DNA from: an uncultured bacterium
GTDB taxonomy: Bacteria; Verrucomicrobiota; Lentisphaeria; Victivallales; UBA1829
NCBI GenBank assembly: GCA_902802585.1
Contig: CADCMR010000003.1
Span: 168,394 to 232,393 of the forward strand
Direction of reading: 5' to 3'
DNA: 64,000 bases
The position numbers were made by a program, and so were the translations under genes. Positions 1 to 8,527 of this stretch are shown here, in pieces. Numbering within the stretch: the stretch's first letter is position 1; every line of letters begins with the position of its first letter. Below the pieces are notes generated by a model, which was not told the origin of the DNA, ran no database searches, and saw nothing but the letters and a program-made list of their open reading frames with translations.

Positions 1-308
1 TCGGGACAGTCCAGGACGTCCCGCCGCCGGAATCCGCCACCCTCCATCATGCACTGCGCCGTCCTGCGCGTGCGCGTCCGCGGCGAAGCGGCGAATAAAA
101 CGTCGTCGCCCATGCCGGAAAGCAGCTGTCCGCAGCGCCGCGCCAGTTCCGCCCCTTCCGGGGTCAGGTCGGGATCGACCGAGCCCGCCCGGAGCGATTC
201 GCGGATGGAATGCCGTACCACGAGGACGGTCCGGTCCGATTTGTCCGCGATGGCGGGGATGCTTCCGAGGAGAACGGGTTCGCGGTTGACGGCGATGGAG
301 TTAAGCAT
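1..308 (-). CDS. Histidine phosphatase superfamily protein, 3' end outside the window
   Basis: The reading frame is open from an ATG at 308 to the window edge, so only the first 102 residues are visible. Residues 34-36 (RHS) stand where the family has its catalytic RHG, in the context TVLVVRHSIRE. They are followed by DLTPEGAELARRCGQLL and by FAASPRTRTRRTAQ, which match the 'LTxxGxxQA' and 'SPxxRTxxTA' blocks of phosphoglycerate-mutase-like phosphatases. It lies 25 bp downstream of the thioredoxin-like gene on the same strand, so the two may be co-transcribed. No good Shine-Dalgarno sequence precedes the ATG, so the exact start is uncertain. Small-molecule or phosphoprotein phosphatase is the family role; the substrate cannot be told. 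Confidence 0.72.
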   Translation of the reverse strand, partial: MLNSIAVNREPVLLGSIPAIADKSDRTVLVVRHSIRESLRAGSVDPDLTPEGAELARRCGQLLSGMGDDVLFAASPRTRTRRTAQCMMEGGGFRRRDVLDCP

Positions 309-333
309 CGGGGGGGAGGGCGCTGAAATCGGT

Positions 334-1473
334 TCAGTCCGAAGACCTCGTGACGCCGGATTCGCCCATTCCGATGCCGCCGCCGATCTTGAATCCGCCC
401 TTCTTCTCTTTCTCTTCACACTGCGGCACGATCTTGTCGGCCTTTTCCACGAACGTCGACACCGAATTGGTATTGGTGTCGAGGCGACCGAGCTCGCTGC
501 CGGACGAGTTCAGGATGACGACTGTGGGATAGTACGACACATGGAACTTTTCGGCGACCTTGGTGTTGTGCTCCGCCTGGTCGCGGTAGCGTTTGTCCTT
601 GCTGGTGCCGGCGTTGTCCGGGTAGTCCAGGTAGACGACGAGCAGGCGGTCGCGCATTTTGCTCTTGAACTTGCTGCTTTCCATGCGCTCGGTCTTGAAC
701 TTGCGCGAATTGTCGTTGTCCGACGAATGGAAAAACACCGCGACCGCCTTCCCGGTCTGCTGCGCCTTCTCCATCGCGTCGTCGAAGTCGCAGAACCAGC
801 CGTTCGGCGCGCGCGTCCAATGGTTCGGTGTCGTCGGAGCCTCCAGCGTGGCGCTCCGGGCGGAATTGTGGATCAGTTCGTCCGCCTTCGGGTCGACGAT
901 CACTTTCTGTACGCCTTCGCCTAAGACATCCTTGATCTTCCGCCGCGTTTCCTCGTATTCCGGACGGGTCCCGTTGGGTTTGTAGTCCGTGTCCTTGTAC
1001 TTGTAGTTGTTTTTGAACGGATTGAAATTGGGGTCGAACGTGTCACGGTCGAACCCGGATTCCGCCTTTTCCTTCTGCTCTTCCGGATAGCGCTCCGAGT
1101 AGGGAATATAGCTGCCGTCCGCATTGAAGCTCTTGGACCGCGTTGAAGCCGGGGATGAGGAGGAGGACGACGAACCGGACGTGGAGGATTTTGTGGATTT
1201 CGAGGAGGAGGAGGACGAACCGGACGTGGAAGACGCATTTTTCCCGGACGCGGAAGAATTGTCGTCGCGGGAGCCCCATGTGTCGGTTGCGCTGTCGTCG
1301 ACGAGCTGGGCGGAACGCGACACGGAAGGCTTGCGCGTGCTTTCGCCCGGCAGCTCGATGAGGGTGTCGTCGTAAGGTTTGATCAGGTCGTCCATCAGAC
1401 CGGAACCGGCAAGCAGGACCGGCGCGGTGCAGACGGATGCCGCGAATGTGAAGGTAAACAGGATGTATTTCAT
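334..1473 (-). CDS. Exported thioredoxin-fold protein with a serine-rich linker and no CxxC
   Basis: 379 residues. A signal peptide is visible (residues 1-22, cleavage after LLA). Residues 73-115 are very rich in Ser with some Lys, Thr and Gly, which looks like a flexible spacer. Residues about 222-350 look like a thioredoxin fold of the Thioredoxin_7/DUF255 type: FCDFDDAMEKAQQTGKAVAV, then KVAEKFHVSYYPTVVILNSS with the cis-proline at 316. Where thioredoxins have CxxC this protein has SSDNDNS, so it is unlikely to be a thiol oxidoreductase. The extreme C-terminus is glycine-rich. GGAG lies just upstream of the ATG. The protein is probably periplasmic or secreted; its partner is unknown. Confidence 0.72.
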   Translation of the reverse strand: MKYILFTFTFAASVCTAPVLLAGSGLMDDLIKPYDDTLIELPGESTRKPSVSRSAQLVDDSATDTWGSRDDNSSASGKNASSTSGSSSSSSKSTKSSTSGSSSSSSSPASTRSKSFNADGSYIPYSERYPEEQKEKAESGFDRDTFDPNFNPFKNNYKYKDTDYKPNGTRPEYEETRRKIKDVLGEGVQKVIVDPKADELIHNSARSATLEAPTTPNHWTRAPNGWFCDFDDAMEKAQQTGKAVAVFFHSSDNDNSRKFKTERMESSKFKSKMRDRLLVVYLDYPDNAGTSKDKRYRDQAEHNTKVAEKFHVSYYPTVVILNSSGSELGRLDTNTNSVSTFVEKADKIVPQCEEKEKKGGFKIGGGIGMGESGVTRSSD

Positions 1474-1544
1474 AGTGAATGCTCCATTTTGATCCGGGGG
1501 GTGTCGTTCCGGTGTTTCGTCTCAAAAGCAGCTATATTTGCTAT

Positions 1545-1572
1545 ACTATAACTCTAATCCGCAAAAAATCAA
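1545..1572 (-). promoter_or_regulatory. Predicted sigma70-type promoter for the thioredoxin-like gene
   Basis: Read on the minus strand: TTGATT, 16 bp, TATAGT, about 70 bp upstream of the ATG at 1473 in an AT-rich gap. Prediction by eye only. Confidence 0.5.
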
Positions 1573-1617
1573 ATCCGAATTGGGACTTTTTCTGATTAAT
1601 TTGGAAAAAAGAAACCT

Positions 1618-3873
1618 TTAGAGCAATGAAAGAGCGTCGACGTCCACGTACAGGTCCACGTCCTTGACCGTACGCCGCCAGTTCATGACCTCCGCCCGCA
1701 GAAATGCCCGGAATGCGGCGTTTGGCGGCGTCCGGACCGTGGCGAGATACCGGCAGCGTCCCTTGATGCGTTCGATCGGCGCCGGCGTCGCGTCGCTGAC
1801 CTCAAGCGGAGCGGGAAAACGTTCCGCGATACGGCGCACCAGTTCGGCGGCCTTCGCTTCGATCAGGACCGGATCCTCGCCGTCGAAATGCAGCACCGTG
1901 AGGTGCGAGAACGGCGGGAACAGTAGTTCCCTCCGGATGGGGAGTTCTTCCTCGAAAAAGTCTTTGCAGGAATGTTCCGCCGCGCACAGGATCGCCGGAT
2001 TGTCCGGCGAAAACGTCTGGATGAGCACCTGCCCGTGGACCTCGCCGCGTCCTGCCCGACCGGCGACCTGCGCCAGCAGCTGGAACGTGCGTTCGAGCGC
2101 GCGGAAATCCGGCAGGTAGAGCCCCATGTCGGCGTTCAGTACGCCCACGAGCGTGACGTTCGGGAAGTCCAGCCCCTTGGCGATCATCTGCGTGCCGATG
2201 AGGATGTCCAGGCCGCCGCGCCGGAATTTCGACAGCACCTCCTCGTATTTCTGCGGATTCGTCATGGTGTCCGAATCCATGCGCGCGATGCGCGCGCCCT
2301 GGAACAGCGTCGCCGCGAGGCTTTCGATGCGCTCGGTGCCGGTGCCGATGTAGTGGAATTCAGACTGTCCGCAGACCGGGCACGTCGCGGTCGCCGGGAC
2401 GATGCGTCCGCAGAAATGGCAGATCAGCGACGCGTTTTTCTTGTGGTAGGTGTAGGCGACGGAGCAGTCCGGGCAGGTCGGGACGTATCCGCAGACGCAT
2501 TGGAGCTGGCGCGAGTAGCCGCGCTTGTTCAGGAAGAGGATGCTCTGTTCGCCCGCCTGGATCCGGCCGCGCACGGCGTCGATGAGGCGCTTCGAGAACA
2601 TCGGAATGCGGTCTTCGTCGTCTTTTTCGAGGCGCATGTCGACGATCTCGACCGCCGGAAGCACGATCGACGGGTCCCACCGGTTCGGCATGGACGCCAG
2701 CGCGTATTTCCCCGTGACGGCGTTCTGCCAGGATTCCAGCGAGGGCGTGGCGGATCCGAGGATCACGAGCGCGCCCTCCATGCGGCCGCGGACCACCGCC
2801 ACGTCGCGGGCGTTGTAGCGCGGCGCTTCGGATTGTTTATAAGAGGAATCGTGCTCCTCGTCGACGATGATGAGCTTGAGGTTTTTGAAGGGCGCGAAGA
2901 GGGCGGAGCGCGCGCCGACCGCGATGTCGACCTCGCCGCGGTACACCTTCATCCATTCGTCGTAGCGTTCGCCCTGCGTAAGCCCGCTGTGAAGCACGCT
3001 GACGCGTGCGCCGAAGCGTGCGCGGAACCGTGTCACGGTTTGCGGCGTGAGGGAGATTTCCGGCACCAGTACGATCGCGTTGCCGCCATGCTCCAGGACG
3101 CGCGCGATCGCCTGCAGATACACCTCGGTCTTGCCGCTGCATGTCACGCCGTGCAGCAGCAGCACGTGCGGCGAGGTGGGCGGACGGTCCGGTGCGAGCA
3201 TGGAAAAAATCTTGTCCAGCGCGGCGCCCTGTTCGCCCGTGAGCTTGAGCGGGGTCGTCGGGACAATTTCAAGGTTGCGGAGCGGGTCGCGGTCGGTCCG
3301 GACTTCCTCGATGTTCAGGATGCCGTCCTTTTCGAGCGCACGGAGCTGGGGCGTCTTCGCCCCGGTTACGGTCTGGACCGTATCCGTCGGCGCGCCCGGG
3401 TGGAGCGTGATGAACTGGATTGCCGCCGCCCGGACTTTGGCGCGTGTGCCCGCTTTCTCCAGATAGGCGGCGGCTTTTTCCGGAGACGCCAGGTAGCACC
3501 GGCGGATCTTTTTGGGTTTGACCTTGCCGCTGCGGACCGCAGACGGCAGTAGCGCGCGCAACGCCTGTTCGCGGGTGCAACAGTAGTAGTCGGCGATCCA
3601 TGCGCCGAGTTTCGAAAGGGAATCCGGAATTCGCGGCACGTCTCCGCAGATATCGATGATTTCTTTCAGGTCGCCGCGCTCGGGACGCGGGATCAGGCGC
3701 GTCACGGTCGCCGGGCGCGGCTTGCTTCCTTTGCCGAACGGCACATTGACCTTCATGCCGGGCTGGATGCGCCCGATGAGGTGCGACGGGATTAAATAAT
3801 CGAAGGTTCTGTCAAGCGATAAGTTGACAAGAACCTCCACTGCCGGAAGAGATTGTGCGTCTCCGTCTGGCAT
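1618..3873 (-). CDS. priA: Primosomal protein N' (replication restart helicase PriA)
   Basis: 751 residues, the usual PriA length. It is a 3'-to-5' DNA helicase that recognises stalled forks and reloads the replisome. Visible features: the N-terminal DNA-binding start LVNLSLDRTFDYLIP (residues 15-29); Walker A HGVTCSGKTE (241-250, where most PriA have GVTGSGKTE); the DEEH box at 338-341; the helicase motif ILGSATPSLES; a zinc-binding cysteine cluster at 459-501 (CVCG, CPDC, CHFC, CPVC); and the C-terminal helicase block LIGTQMIAKGLDFP. No Shine-Dalgarno sequence is apparent before the ATG. A terminator for the preceding gene ends only a few bases upstream, so how priA is transcribed and initiated is unclear. 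Confidence 0.96.
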   Translation of the reverse strand: MPDGDAQSLPAVEVLVNLSLDRTFDYLIPSHLIGRIQPGMKVNVPFGKGSKPRPATVTRLIPRPERGDLKEIIDICGDVPRIPDSLSKLGAWIADYYCCTREQALRALLPSAVRSGKVKPKKIRRCYLASPEKAAAYLEKAGTRAKVRAAAIQFITLHPGAPTDTVQTVTGAKTPQLRALEKDGILNIEEVRTDRDPLRNLEIVPTTPLKLTGEQGAALDKIFSMLAPDRPPTSPHVLLLHGVTCSGKTEVYLQAIARVLEHGGNAIVLVPEISLTPQTVTRFRARFGARVSVLHSGLTQGERYDEWMKVYRGEVDIAVGARSALFAPFKNLKLIIVDEEHDSSYKQSEAPRYNARDVAVVRGRMEGALVILGSATPSLESWQNAVTGKYALASMPNRWDPSIVLPAVEIVDMRLEKDDEDRIPMFSKRLIDAVRGRIQAGEQSILFLNKRGYSRQLQCVCGYVPTCPDCSVAYTYHKKNASLICHFCGRIVPATATCPVCGQSEFHYIGTGTERIESLAATLFQGARIARMDSDTMTNPQKYEEVLSKFRRGGLDILIGTQMIAKGLDFPNVTLVGVLNADMGLYLPDFRALERTFQLLAQVAGRAGRGEVHGQVLIQTFSPDNPAILCAAEHSCKDFFEEELPIRRELLFPPFSHLTVLHFDGEDPVLIEAKAAELVRRIAERFPAPLEVSDATPAPIERIKGRCRYLATVRTPPNAAFRAFLRAEVMNWRRTVKDVDLYVDVDALSLL

Positions 3874-3880
3874 AGATCTG

Positions 3881-3918
3881 AAAAAAGGTGTTATGCCGGG
3901 GAGACGCGCTCCCCGGCA
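3881..3918 (-). terminator. Rho-independent terminator after the TIGR04073-type gene
   Basis: A perfect 10-bp stem (TGCCGGGGAG at 3894-3903 with CTCCCCGGCA at 3909-3918) has a 5-base loop. On the minus strand it is followed seven bases later by six T residues (3881-3886). It separates the small exported protein gene from priA. Confidence 0.75.
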
Positions 3919-3933
3919 GGAAATTCATCCGCC

Positions 3934-4401
3934 TTACTTGACGACGCCGGTCTGCGGATAGAAGAAATTCTGGTAGTTGTGGGCGGGCGAGATGATCCAT
4001 TCCGGGGTCAGGATCGGACCGTAGCCCCACTGGGAGCGGTTCGGATCCATCGGATCGTTCGGGCTGCTCGGGAGCGGGAAGGGGAAGGTCAGGAGCTCAA
4101 GGATGCCGACGCCTTCGCGGACCAGGAAGTAGCCGACGCCGCCGATCACGCCGTAGGTGGCGCCGGCGAGGTTGCCGTCTTCAAACTGGACGTGGGCCAT
4201 GAACGCCGGGACCTCAAGCACGCCGAACGCGACGTCGCAGATGCCGCGACCGAGCTTGCGCGTGATGCGGTTCCACAGGTTCTCATATCCGGGCGGGTTC
4301 TCGGGAGACAGGTTCAGGTTGTCGATGGCGAGAGCCTGGGTCATTCCGCCAATCATGGCGAACATGACGATGCTCAGGACGATTTTTTTCCACTGTTTCA
4401 T
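3934..4401 (-). CDS. Exosortase system-associated protein, TIGR04073-like
   Basis: 155 residues with a signal peptide (residues 1-25, ending TQALA). The mature part has the pattern I remember for TIGR04073 proteins, which accompany exosortases in Verrucomicrobiota and Lentisphaerota: RKLGRGICDVAFGVLEVPAF, a Gly-rich hydrophobic stretch GVIGGVGYFLVREGVGI, then ELLTFPFPLP and a C-terminal PILTPEW. Its function is not known; a surface or envelope location is inferred. An exosortase gene lies at 62232-63161 of this window, about 58 kb away. AAGGAG lies upstream of the ATG. The promoter region has two unusual palindromes (see 4482-4537). Confidence 0.75.
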   Translation of the reverse strand: MKQWKKIVLSIVMFAMIGGMTQALAIDNLNLSPENPPGYENLWNRITRKLGRGICDVAFGVLEVPAFMAHVQFEDGNLAGATYGVIGGVGYFLVREGVGILELLTFPFPLPSSPNDPMDPNRSQWGYGPILTPEWIISPAHNYQNFFYPQTGVVK

Positions 4402-4481
4402 TTGGTACTCCTTGAAGGGTTGTCTGAGTATGTTTTAAGAAAAAGTATCGTTTTTTTTGGTGTTTTCACTGGAAAAATCGG

Positions 4482-4537
4482 AAAACGCGTTTAATATATT
4501 CTTGTATCCTTCATCAATCAAGTTGAAAACGCGTTTT
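4482..4537. promoter_or_regulatory. Two AAAACGCGTTT palindromes bracketing a promoter (putative operator pair)
   Basis: AAACGCGTTT at 4483-4492 (preceded by another A at 4482) and AAAACGCGTTTT at 4526-4537 are both perfect palindromes, with centres 44 bp apart (about four helical turns). One sits at the expected transcription start and the other directly upstream of the -35 of the minus-strand promoter at 4493-4521. They lie in the divergent gap between the TIGR04073-type gene and queF. Binding by a dimeric repressor with looping is an inference. Confidence 0.5.
4493..4521 (-). promoter_or_regulatory. Predicted promoter of the TIGR04073-type gene
   Basis: Minus strand TTGATT, 17 bp, TATATT. 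The start codon is about 92 bp downstream. It matches the promoter form seen throughout the window. Confidence 0.65.
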
Positions 4538-4601
4538 TTTTTGAATTTTTTTCGAAAAAAACCGATTTCATCTGTAAATAACGTCTGAAAGGCCATAAAA
4601 A

Positions 4602-5054
4602 ATGCCCAAAAACGAAAAAAAGTCGAAAAATAATCCGGCGGACGCTCTTCCGCATCCGACCCTGACCCTGCTTTCCCGCAGCCATACCGAGTATCCCGAT
4701 ACCCCGGACAAGGCGAAACTCGAGTCCTTCGTCAACGCCTATCCGCAGCGCGACTACGAGATCCTGTTCGACTGCCCCGAGTTCACCAGCCTCTGTCCCG
4801 TGACCGGTCAGCCCGACTTCGGGCACATCCGCGTCCGCTACATCGCGGACAGGCTCTGCATCGAAAGCAAGTCCCTCAAGCTTTACCTCTATTCCTTCCG
4901 CAACCACCACACCTTTCATGAAGAGGCGGTCAACCGCATCCTCACCGACCTCGTCAAAGCGTGCAAACCGCGATGGATGGAAGTCACCGGCGAGTTCCGT
5001 CCGCGCGGCGGCATCTCGCTGACCATTACCGCGACCGAGGGCAAAAAGCCCTGA
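4602..5054 (+). CDS. queF: NADPH-dependent 7-cyano-7-deazaguanine reductase
   Basis: 150 residues, the size of the short (type I, unimodular) QueF. It reduces preQ0 to preQ1 in the cytoplasm during queuosine biosynthesis. The diagnostic stretch FTSLCPVTGQPDFG holds the nucleophilic Cys65 that forms the thioimide with the nitrile, and Asp72. It is followed by the QueF substrate motif ESKSLKLYLYSFRNHHTFHE (residues 88-107). No other queuosine genes are in the window; the neighbours are argJ downstream and the divergent TIGR04073 gene upstream. The ATG at 4602 follows a weak purine-rich region (GTCTGAAAGG), so the start is likely but not certain. Confidence 0.95.
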   Translation: MPKNEKKSKNNPADALPHPTLTLLSRSHTEYPDTPDKAKLESFVNAYPQRDYEILFDCPEFTSLCPVTGQPDFGHIRVRYIADRLCIESKSLKLYLYSFRNHHTFHEEAVNRILTDLVKACKPRWMEVTGEFRPRGGISLTITATEGKKP

Positions 5055-5108
5055 TCCCCCCAAATACAACCGTCTTTATACAAAAACATTATTTAGGAGA
5101 TACCTGAA

Positions 5109-6356
5109 TTGAACCAGAACATTCCGTCATTCGAGGTGATCGAAGGCGGCGGCGTCACCTCCGCGTCCGGATTTGAAGCCGCCGGCGTCACCTGTGGACT
5201 CAAACGGAGCGGAAAGGCGGACCTCGCCCTCCTTTACTCCAGAACCGGCTGCAACAGCGCCGGCACCTTCACCTCCAACCTCTTCCCCGCCGCTCCGGTC
5301 GTGCTCTGCAAGGAACGCGTCGCCGGATCCGCCGGCATCCGTGCCGTCGTGGTGAACAGCGGCGTGGCGAACGCCTGTACGGGAGAGCTTGGTATGGAGA
5401 ATGCGCGCGCGGTCGCGAAGCTCGCCGCCGAAGCGCTCGGAATTGATGAAAAACAGGCGCTGTCCTGCTCCACGGGCAGGATCGGCGTCCAGCTCCCGAT
5501 GGACAAGCTCGCCGCCGGGATCAGGGCCGCCGCCGCCGCGAAGAAGCCGGACGGAGGCCATGAAGCCGCCCTCGCCATCATGACCACCGACACGCGTCCG
5601 AAAGAATGCGCCGTGAGCTTCTTCCTCGACGGAAAGAAGGTCACGGTCGGCGGCATGACCAAGGGAGCCGGCATGATTGCGCCCCACATGTACCCAGCCG
5701 TCCCGCACGCCACCATGCTCTGCTTCATCACGACCGACGCCGCGTCCGACAACGCCAGCCTCACGCGCTTCCTCGCCGACGCCGTCGACGTCTCGTTCAA
5801 CCGTATCACGGTCGACAACGACATGAGCACGAACGACACGTGCATGCTGTTCGCGAACGGCGAATCCGGCGCGAAGGTCGCGTACGACGGATCCGAAGCG
5901 GCGCGGCTCTTCGCCGACGCGCTCCGCCATGTGGCGCAGACGCTCGCCAGGGGCATGGTCATGGACGGGGAAGGCTCCTCGAAATTCGTCGAAGTCCTCG
6001 TGACCGGCGCGAAGGACGCCGCCCAGGCCCACATCTGCGCGAAGGCGATCGCCGACTCCATGCTCTGCAAGACCGCCTGGTTCGGCTGCGACCCGAACTG
6101 GGGGCGCATCCTCGCCGCCGCCGGGTACTCCGGCGCACAGTTCAGCCCGGAGAACGTCTCTCTGGACTACGACGACAAGCCGGTCGTGCGCGGCGGCATG
6201 GACGCCGGAACCCCGGAAGCCGAACTGTCCGAGCTTATGAAGTCCGGAAGCTTCACCGTCCACATCGACCTCGGCGCGGGCGTCGCGTCCGACACCATGT
6301 GGACGAGCGACATCACCTACGACTACGTCAAGATCAACGCGGACTACCATACCTGA
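5109..6356 (+). CDS. argJ: Bifunctional glutamate N-acetyltransferase/amino-acid acetyltransferase ArgJ
   Basis: 415 residues. It recycles the acetyl group from N-acetylornithine to glutamate and, if bifunctional, also acetylates glutamate from acetyl-CoA, in arginine biosynthesis. The autocleavage site is visible as HATML (Ala201-Thr202), which makes alpha and beta chains with Thr202 as nucleophile. The upstream KGAGMIAPHM and the N-terminal GGGVTSASGFEAAG are typical. The start codon is TTG at 5109, supported by AGGAG at 5095-5099 with nine-base spacing and by the family N-terminus beginning shortly after. argB follows after 30 bp, so this is an arginine operon. Confidence 0.95.
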   Translation: MNQNIPSFEVIEGGGVTSASGFEAAGVTCGLKRSGKADLALLYSRTGCNSAGTFTSNLFPAAPVVLCKERVAGSAGIRAVVVNSGVANACTGELGMENARAVAKLAAEALGIDEKQALSCSTGRIGVQLPMDKLAAGIRAAAAAKKPDGGHEAALAIMTTDTRPKECAVSFFLDGKKVTVGGMTKGAGMIAPHMYPAVPHATMLCFITTDAASDNASLTRFLADAVDVSFNRITVDNDMSTNDTCMLFANGESGAKVAYDGSEAARLFADALRHVAQTLARGMVMDGEGSSKFVEVLVTGAKDAAQAHICAKAIADSMLCKTAWFGCDPNWGRILAAAGYSGAQFSPENVSLDYDDKPVVRGGMDAGTPEAELSELMKSGSFTVHIDLGAGVASDTMWTSDITYDYVKINADYHT

Positions 6357-6386
6357 TTCCGCCCGAACCTACCAAGGAAAATCATC

Positions 6387-7277
6387 ATGGACCTGAACCA
6401 TAAGGAAAACCTCATCCACAAGGCGGACGTCCTCATGGAGGCGCTCCCCTACATCCAGCAGTTCCGCGACTCCATCGCCGTCATCAAGTTCGGCGGCAGC
6501 GCCATGGAGGACCCCGAACTCACCGCGCGCACCATGCGCGACATCGTCCTGCTCGAAGCCATCGGCATGAAAGTCGTCGTCGTCCACGGCGGCGGCAAGG
6601 CGATCACCGCCCGCCTCAAGGAACTCAACATCGAGACGAAGTTCGTGAACGGTCTCCGTTTCACCGACGCCGCGACCATCGGGGTCGTTGACGACGTGCT
6701 GCACAACCAGGTCAACCGCGCCCTCGTCGACGCCATCCTCAAGACCGGCGGCATCGGCGCGCAGATCTCCGGCAAAAGGATTCTCCGCTGCGAGAAGATG
6801 CTCTCCCGCGACCCGATCACCGGCGAGGAGTCCGACGTCGGGTTCGTCGGCCGTGTGATCGGCGTCGACGCGCGTCCCATCCTCGACTCCCTCAACTTCC
6901 GCATCATCCCGGTCATCACCCCGCTCGCCATGGACTTCCACGGTCAGCCCTACAACATCAACGCCGACCTCGCCGCCTGCGAGATCGCCATGGCGCTTCA
7001 CGCCCGCAAGCTCGTCTTCATCAGCGACGTCCCCGGCGTGCTCCGCGACCCGAAGAACGAATCCACGCTCATCTCCGAGATCCGCACCTCCGCCGTTCCC
7101 GGCCTGATCGAATCCGGCGTCCTTTCCGGCGGAATGCTCCCGAAGATCCGCAGCTGCGTCAACGCCATCGAAAACGGCGTCACCCAGGTCCACATGGCGG
7201 ACGGTCGCCTGCCGCATTCGCTCCTGCTCGAAATCTTCACGAACACCGGCGTCGGCACCCAGATCATCAAGGGATGA
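6387..7277 (+). CDS. argB: Acetylglutamate kinase
   Basis: 296 residues. It phosphorylates N-acetylglutamate, the second committed arginine step. The glycine-rich phosphate loops KFGGSAM (near residue 34) and VVHGGGKAI, the segment LGEQ-like NGLRFTD, and the C-terminal SGGMLPKI are typical of the amino-acid kinase fold. AAGGAAA precedes the ATG at the normal distance. The last four bases overlap the start of the serine hydrolase gene (ATGA), so translation of the two is probably coupled although their functions appear unrelated. Confidence 0.96.
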   Translation: MDLNHKENLIHKADVLMEALPYIQQFRDSIAVIKFGGSAMEDPELTARTMRDIVLLEAIGMKVVVVHGGGKAITARLKELNIETKFVNGLRFTDAATIGVVDDVLHNQVNRALVDAILKTGGIGAQISGKRILRCEKMLSRDPITGEESDVGFVGRVIGVDARPILDSLNFRIIPVITPLAMDFHGQPYNINADLAACEIAMALHARKLVFISDVPGVLRDPKNESTLISEIRTSAVPGLIESGVLSGGMLPKIRSCVNAIENGVTQVHMADGRLPHSLLLEIFTNTGVGTQIIKG

Positions 7278-8527
7278 ACGGTTCCGGTCCGTTATTGAAC
7301 TCGACGAACTCCGGTTCCCGTTTCCGGCGGCGGGTCGCGCATGTCTTCGCCATGACGGCGGCGCTCCTCTGCGTACTGTTTGCGGCGGCGTGCTCCACCC
7401 CCCGGGAGTATCCCCGGACGGAAGCCGGAGTCCAACAGCTGCTTCAGGATTTCGCCGACGACTATGTCCGCGACACGGACAGCGTGGGAATCGTCGCCGG
7501 CGTGATCCTGCCGGACGACGCCGAGCTCACGGCCGTTTCCGGGCAGTCCGACGTGCTTGATCCGGAAAAGGAACTCACTCCCGACACCATTTTCCCGATC
7601 GGCTCCCTCACGAAGAACATGGTCTTCGAAATGGTGACCGAGCTGGAGCGTACCGGTCAGGTCGACCTCGACACGCCTCTGAAGGACTGCCCCGGACTGG
7701 ACCTGCCGCCGGAGTACGGTCCTATCACTGTCCGCGACCTGCTCCTGCACCGCTCCGGACTGCCGCGCGAAAGCTACACGCTTATCAACCTCTGGCCAGT
7801 CATCTCCGCCGAACTCTGGGACTCGAACGTGTACGAGAATTTCTGTACACGCGAAGGGCTCCTCGAAACCCTTGCCAACTCCGAATGCCGCTCCGCCGTC
7901 TCGCATCCGCGCAGCCGTTACAGCAACCTCGGATACGGTCTGCTCGGACTCGCCCTCGAATCCCTTACCGGCGAGACTGTTCCGGTCCTTATGGAACGCA
8001 CCATCATCCGTCCGTGGGGGCTCCGCGACACCTCGTTCGGCCCGCCCGAAGGCAAGGAGGACCGCATCGCCGGGACGCATTCCGGTGACATCCCGTTCTT
8101 CTGGTTCCGCGGACGCCACGTGCGTTCGCATTACCTCGGCGAAGGGCTCCGCACCGCGGGCGGCGTCTGGTCCAGCGCGTCCGACCAGATGCTCTGCCTC
8201 CGTAAATATCGTGCGCGTTTCCTCGCCATGGACTGCGAACATCCCTTCGACGCACCGAGGGGAGAGGCGGAAGTGCATTACAACTACTATCTCGTCGATT
8301 CGCCCGCCGGACACCGCTGCCTCATCCGCTACGGCATGACCTTCGGCGTGGCGTCGTTCTTCGGCATCGACCTCGACACCCGCGTCGCCATCCTGATCCT
8401 CCGCAACAACTGCGACTGGCCCGACAGCGTCGGCATGGACCTGCTGGAACGCCTCGAACAGGTCATCCCCGATGCGGAATCCTGGGGATCGGCGGAAAAA
8501 AATATATTGAAGGAGTCCTGTTCATGA
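7274..8527 (+). CDS. Lipoprotein serine hydrolase of the class C beta-lactamase/DD-peptidase family
   Basis: 417 residues. A basic n-region (RFRRR), a hydrophobic core and the lipobox FAAAC (Cys40) indicate a lipoprotein signal peptide. The active-site motifs are SLTK (residues 111-114, nucleophile Ser111) and YSN (216-218, in SRYSNLGYGLLG). DLLLHRSGLPRE is the usual family block. Such proteins include esterases, D-aminopeptidases and penicillin-binding proteins, so an antibiotic-resistance role should not be assumed. It overlaps both argB upstream and the GH115 gene downstream by four bases. ATG at residue 27 is a possible alternative start but would shorten the n-region. Confidence 0.85.
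   Translation: MNGSGPLLNSTNSGSRFRRRVAHVFAMTAALLCVLFAAACSTPREYPRTEAGVQQLLQDFADDYVRDTDSVGIVAGVILPDDAELTAVSGQSDVLDPEKELTPDTIFPIGSLTKNMVFEMVTELERTGQVDLDTPLKDCPGLDLPPEYGPITVRDLLLHRSGLPRESYTLINLWPVISAELWDSNVYENFCTREGLLETLANSECRSAVSHPRSRYSNLGYGLLGLALESLTGETVPVLMERTIIRPWGLRDTSFGPPEGKEDRIAGTHSGDIPFFWFRGRHVRSHYLGEGLRTAGGVWSSASDQMLCLRKYRARFLAMDCEHPFDAPRGEAEVHYNYYLVDSPAGHRCLIRYGMTFGVASFFGIDLDTRVAILILRNNCDWPDSVGMDLLERLEQVIPDAESWGSAEKNILKESCS

Noticed and set aside
1972..3552. Long plus-strand frame (526 codons) antisense to priA
   Set aside because: Arg/Asp/Val-rich translation without any family motif; it mirrors the high third-position GC of priA. The same applies to frames antisense to argJ, the GH115 gene, fhs, hrpA, glmM, glmS and both secretins.
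7274..8527. Beta-lactamase resistance gene
   Set aside because: SxxK and YxN occur in many esterases and DD-peptidases of the same superfamily; as a chromosomal lipoprotein in a metabolic operon, resistance is not supported.
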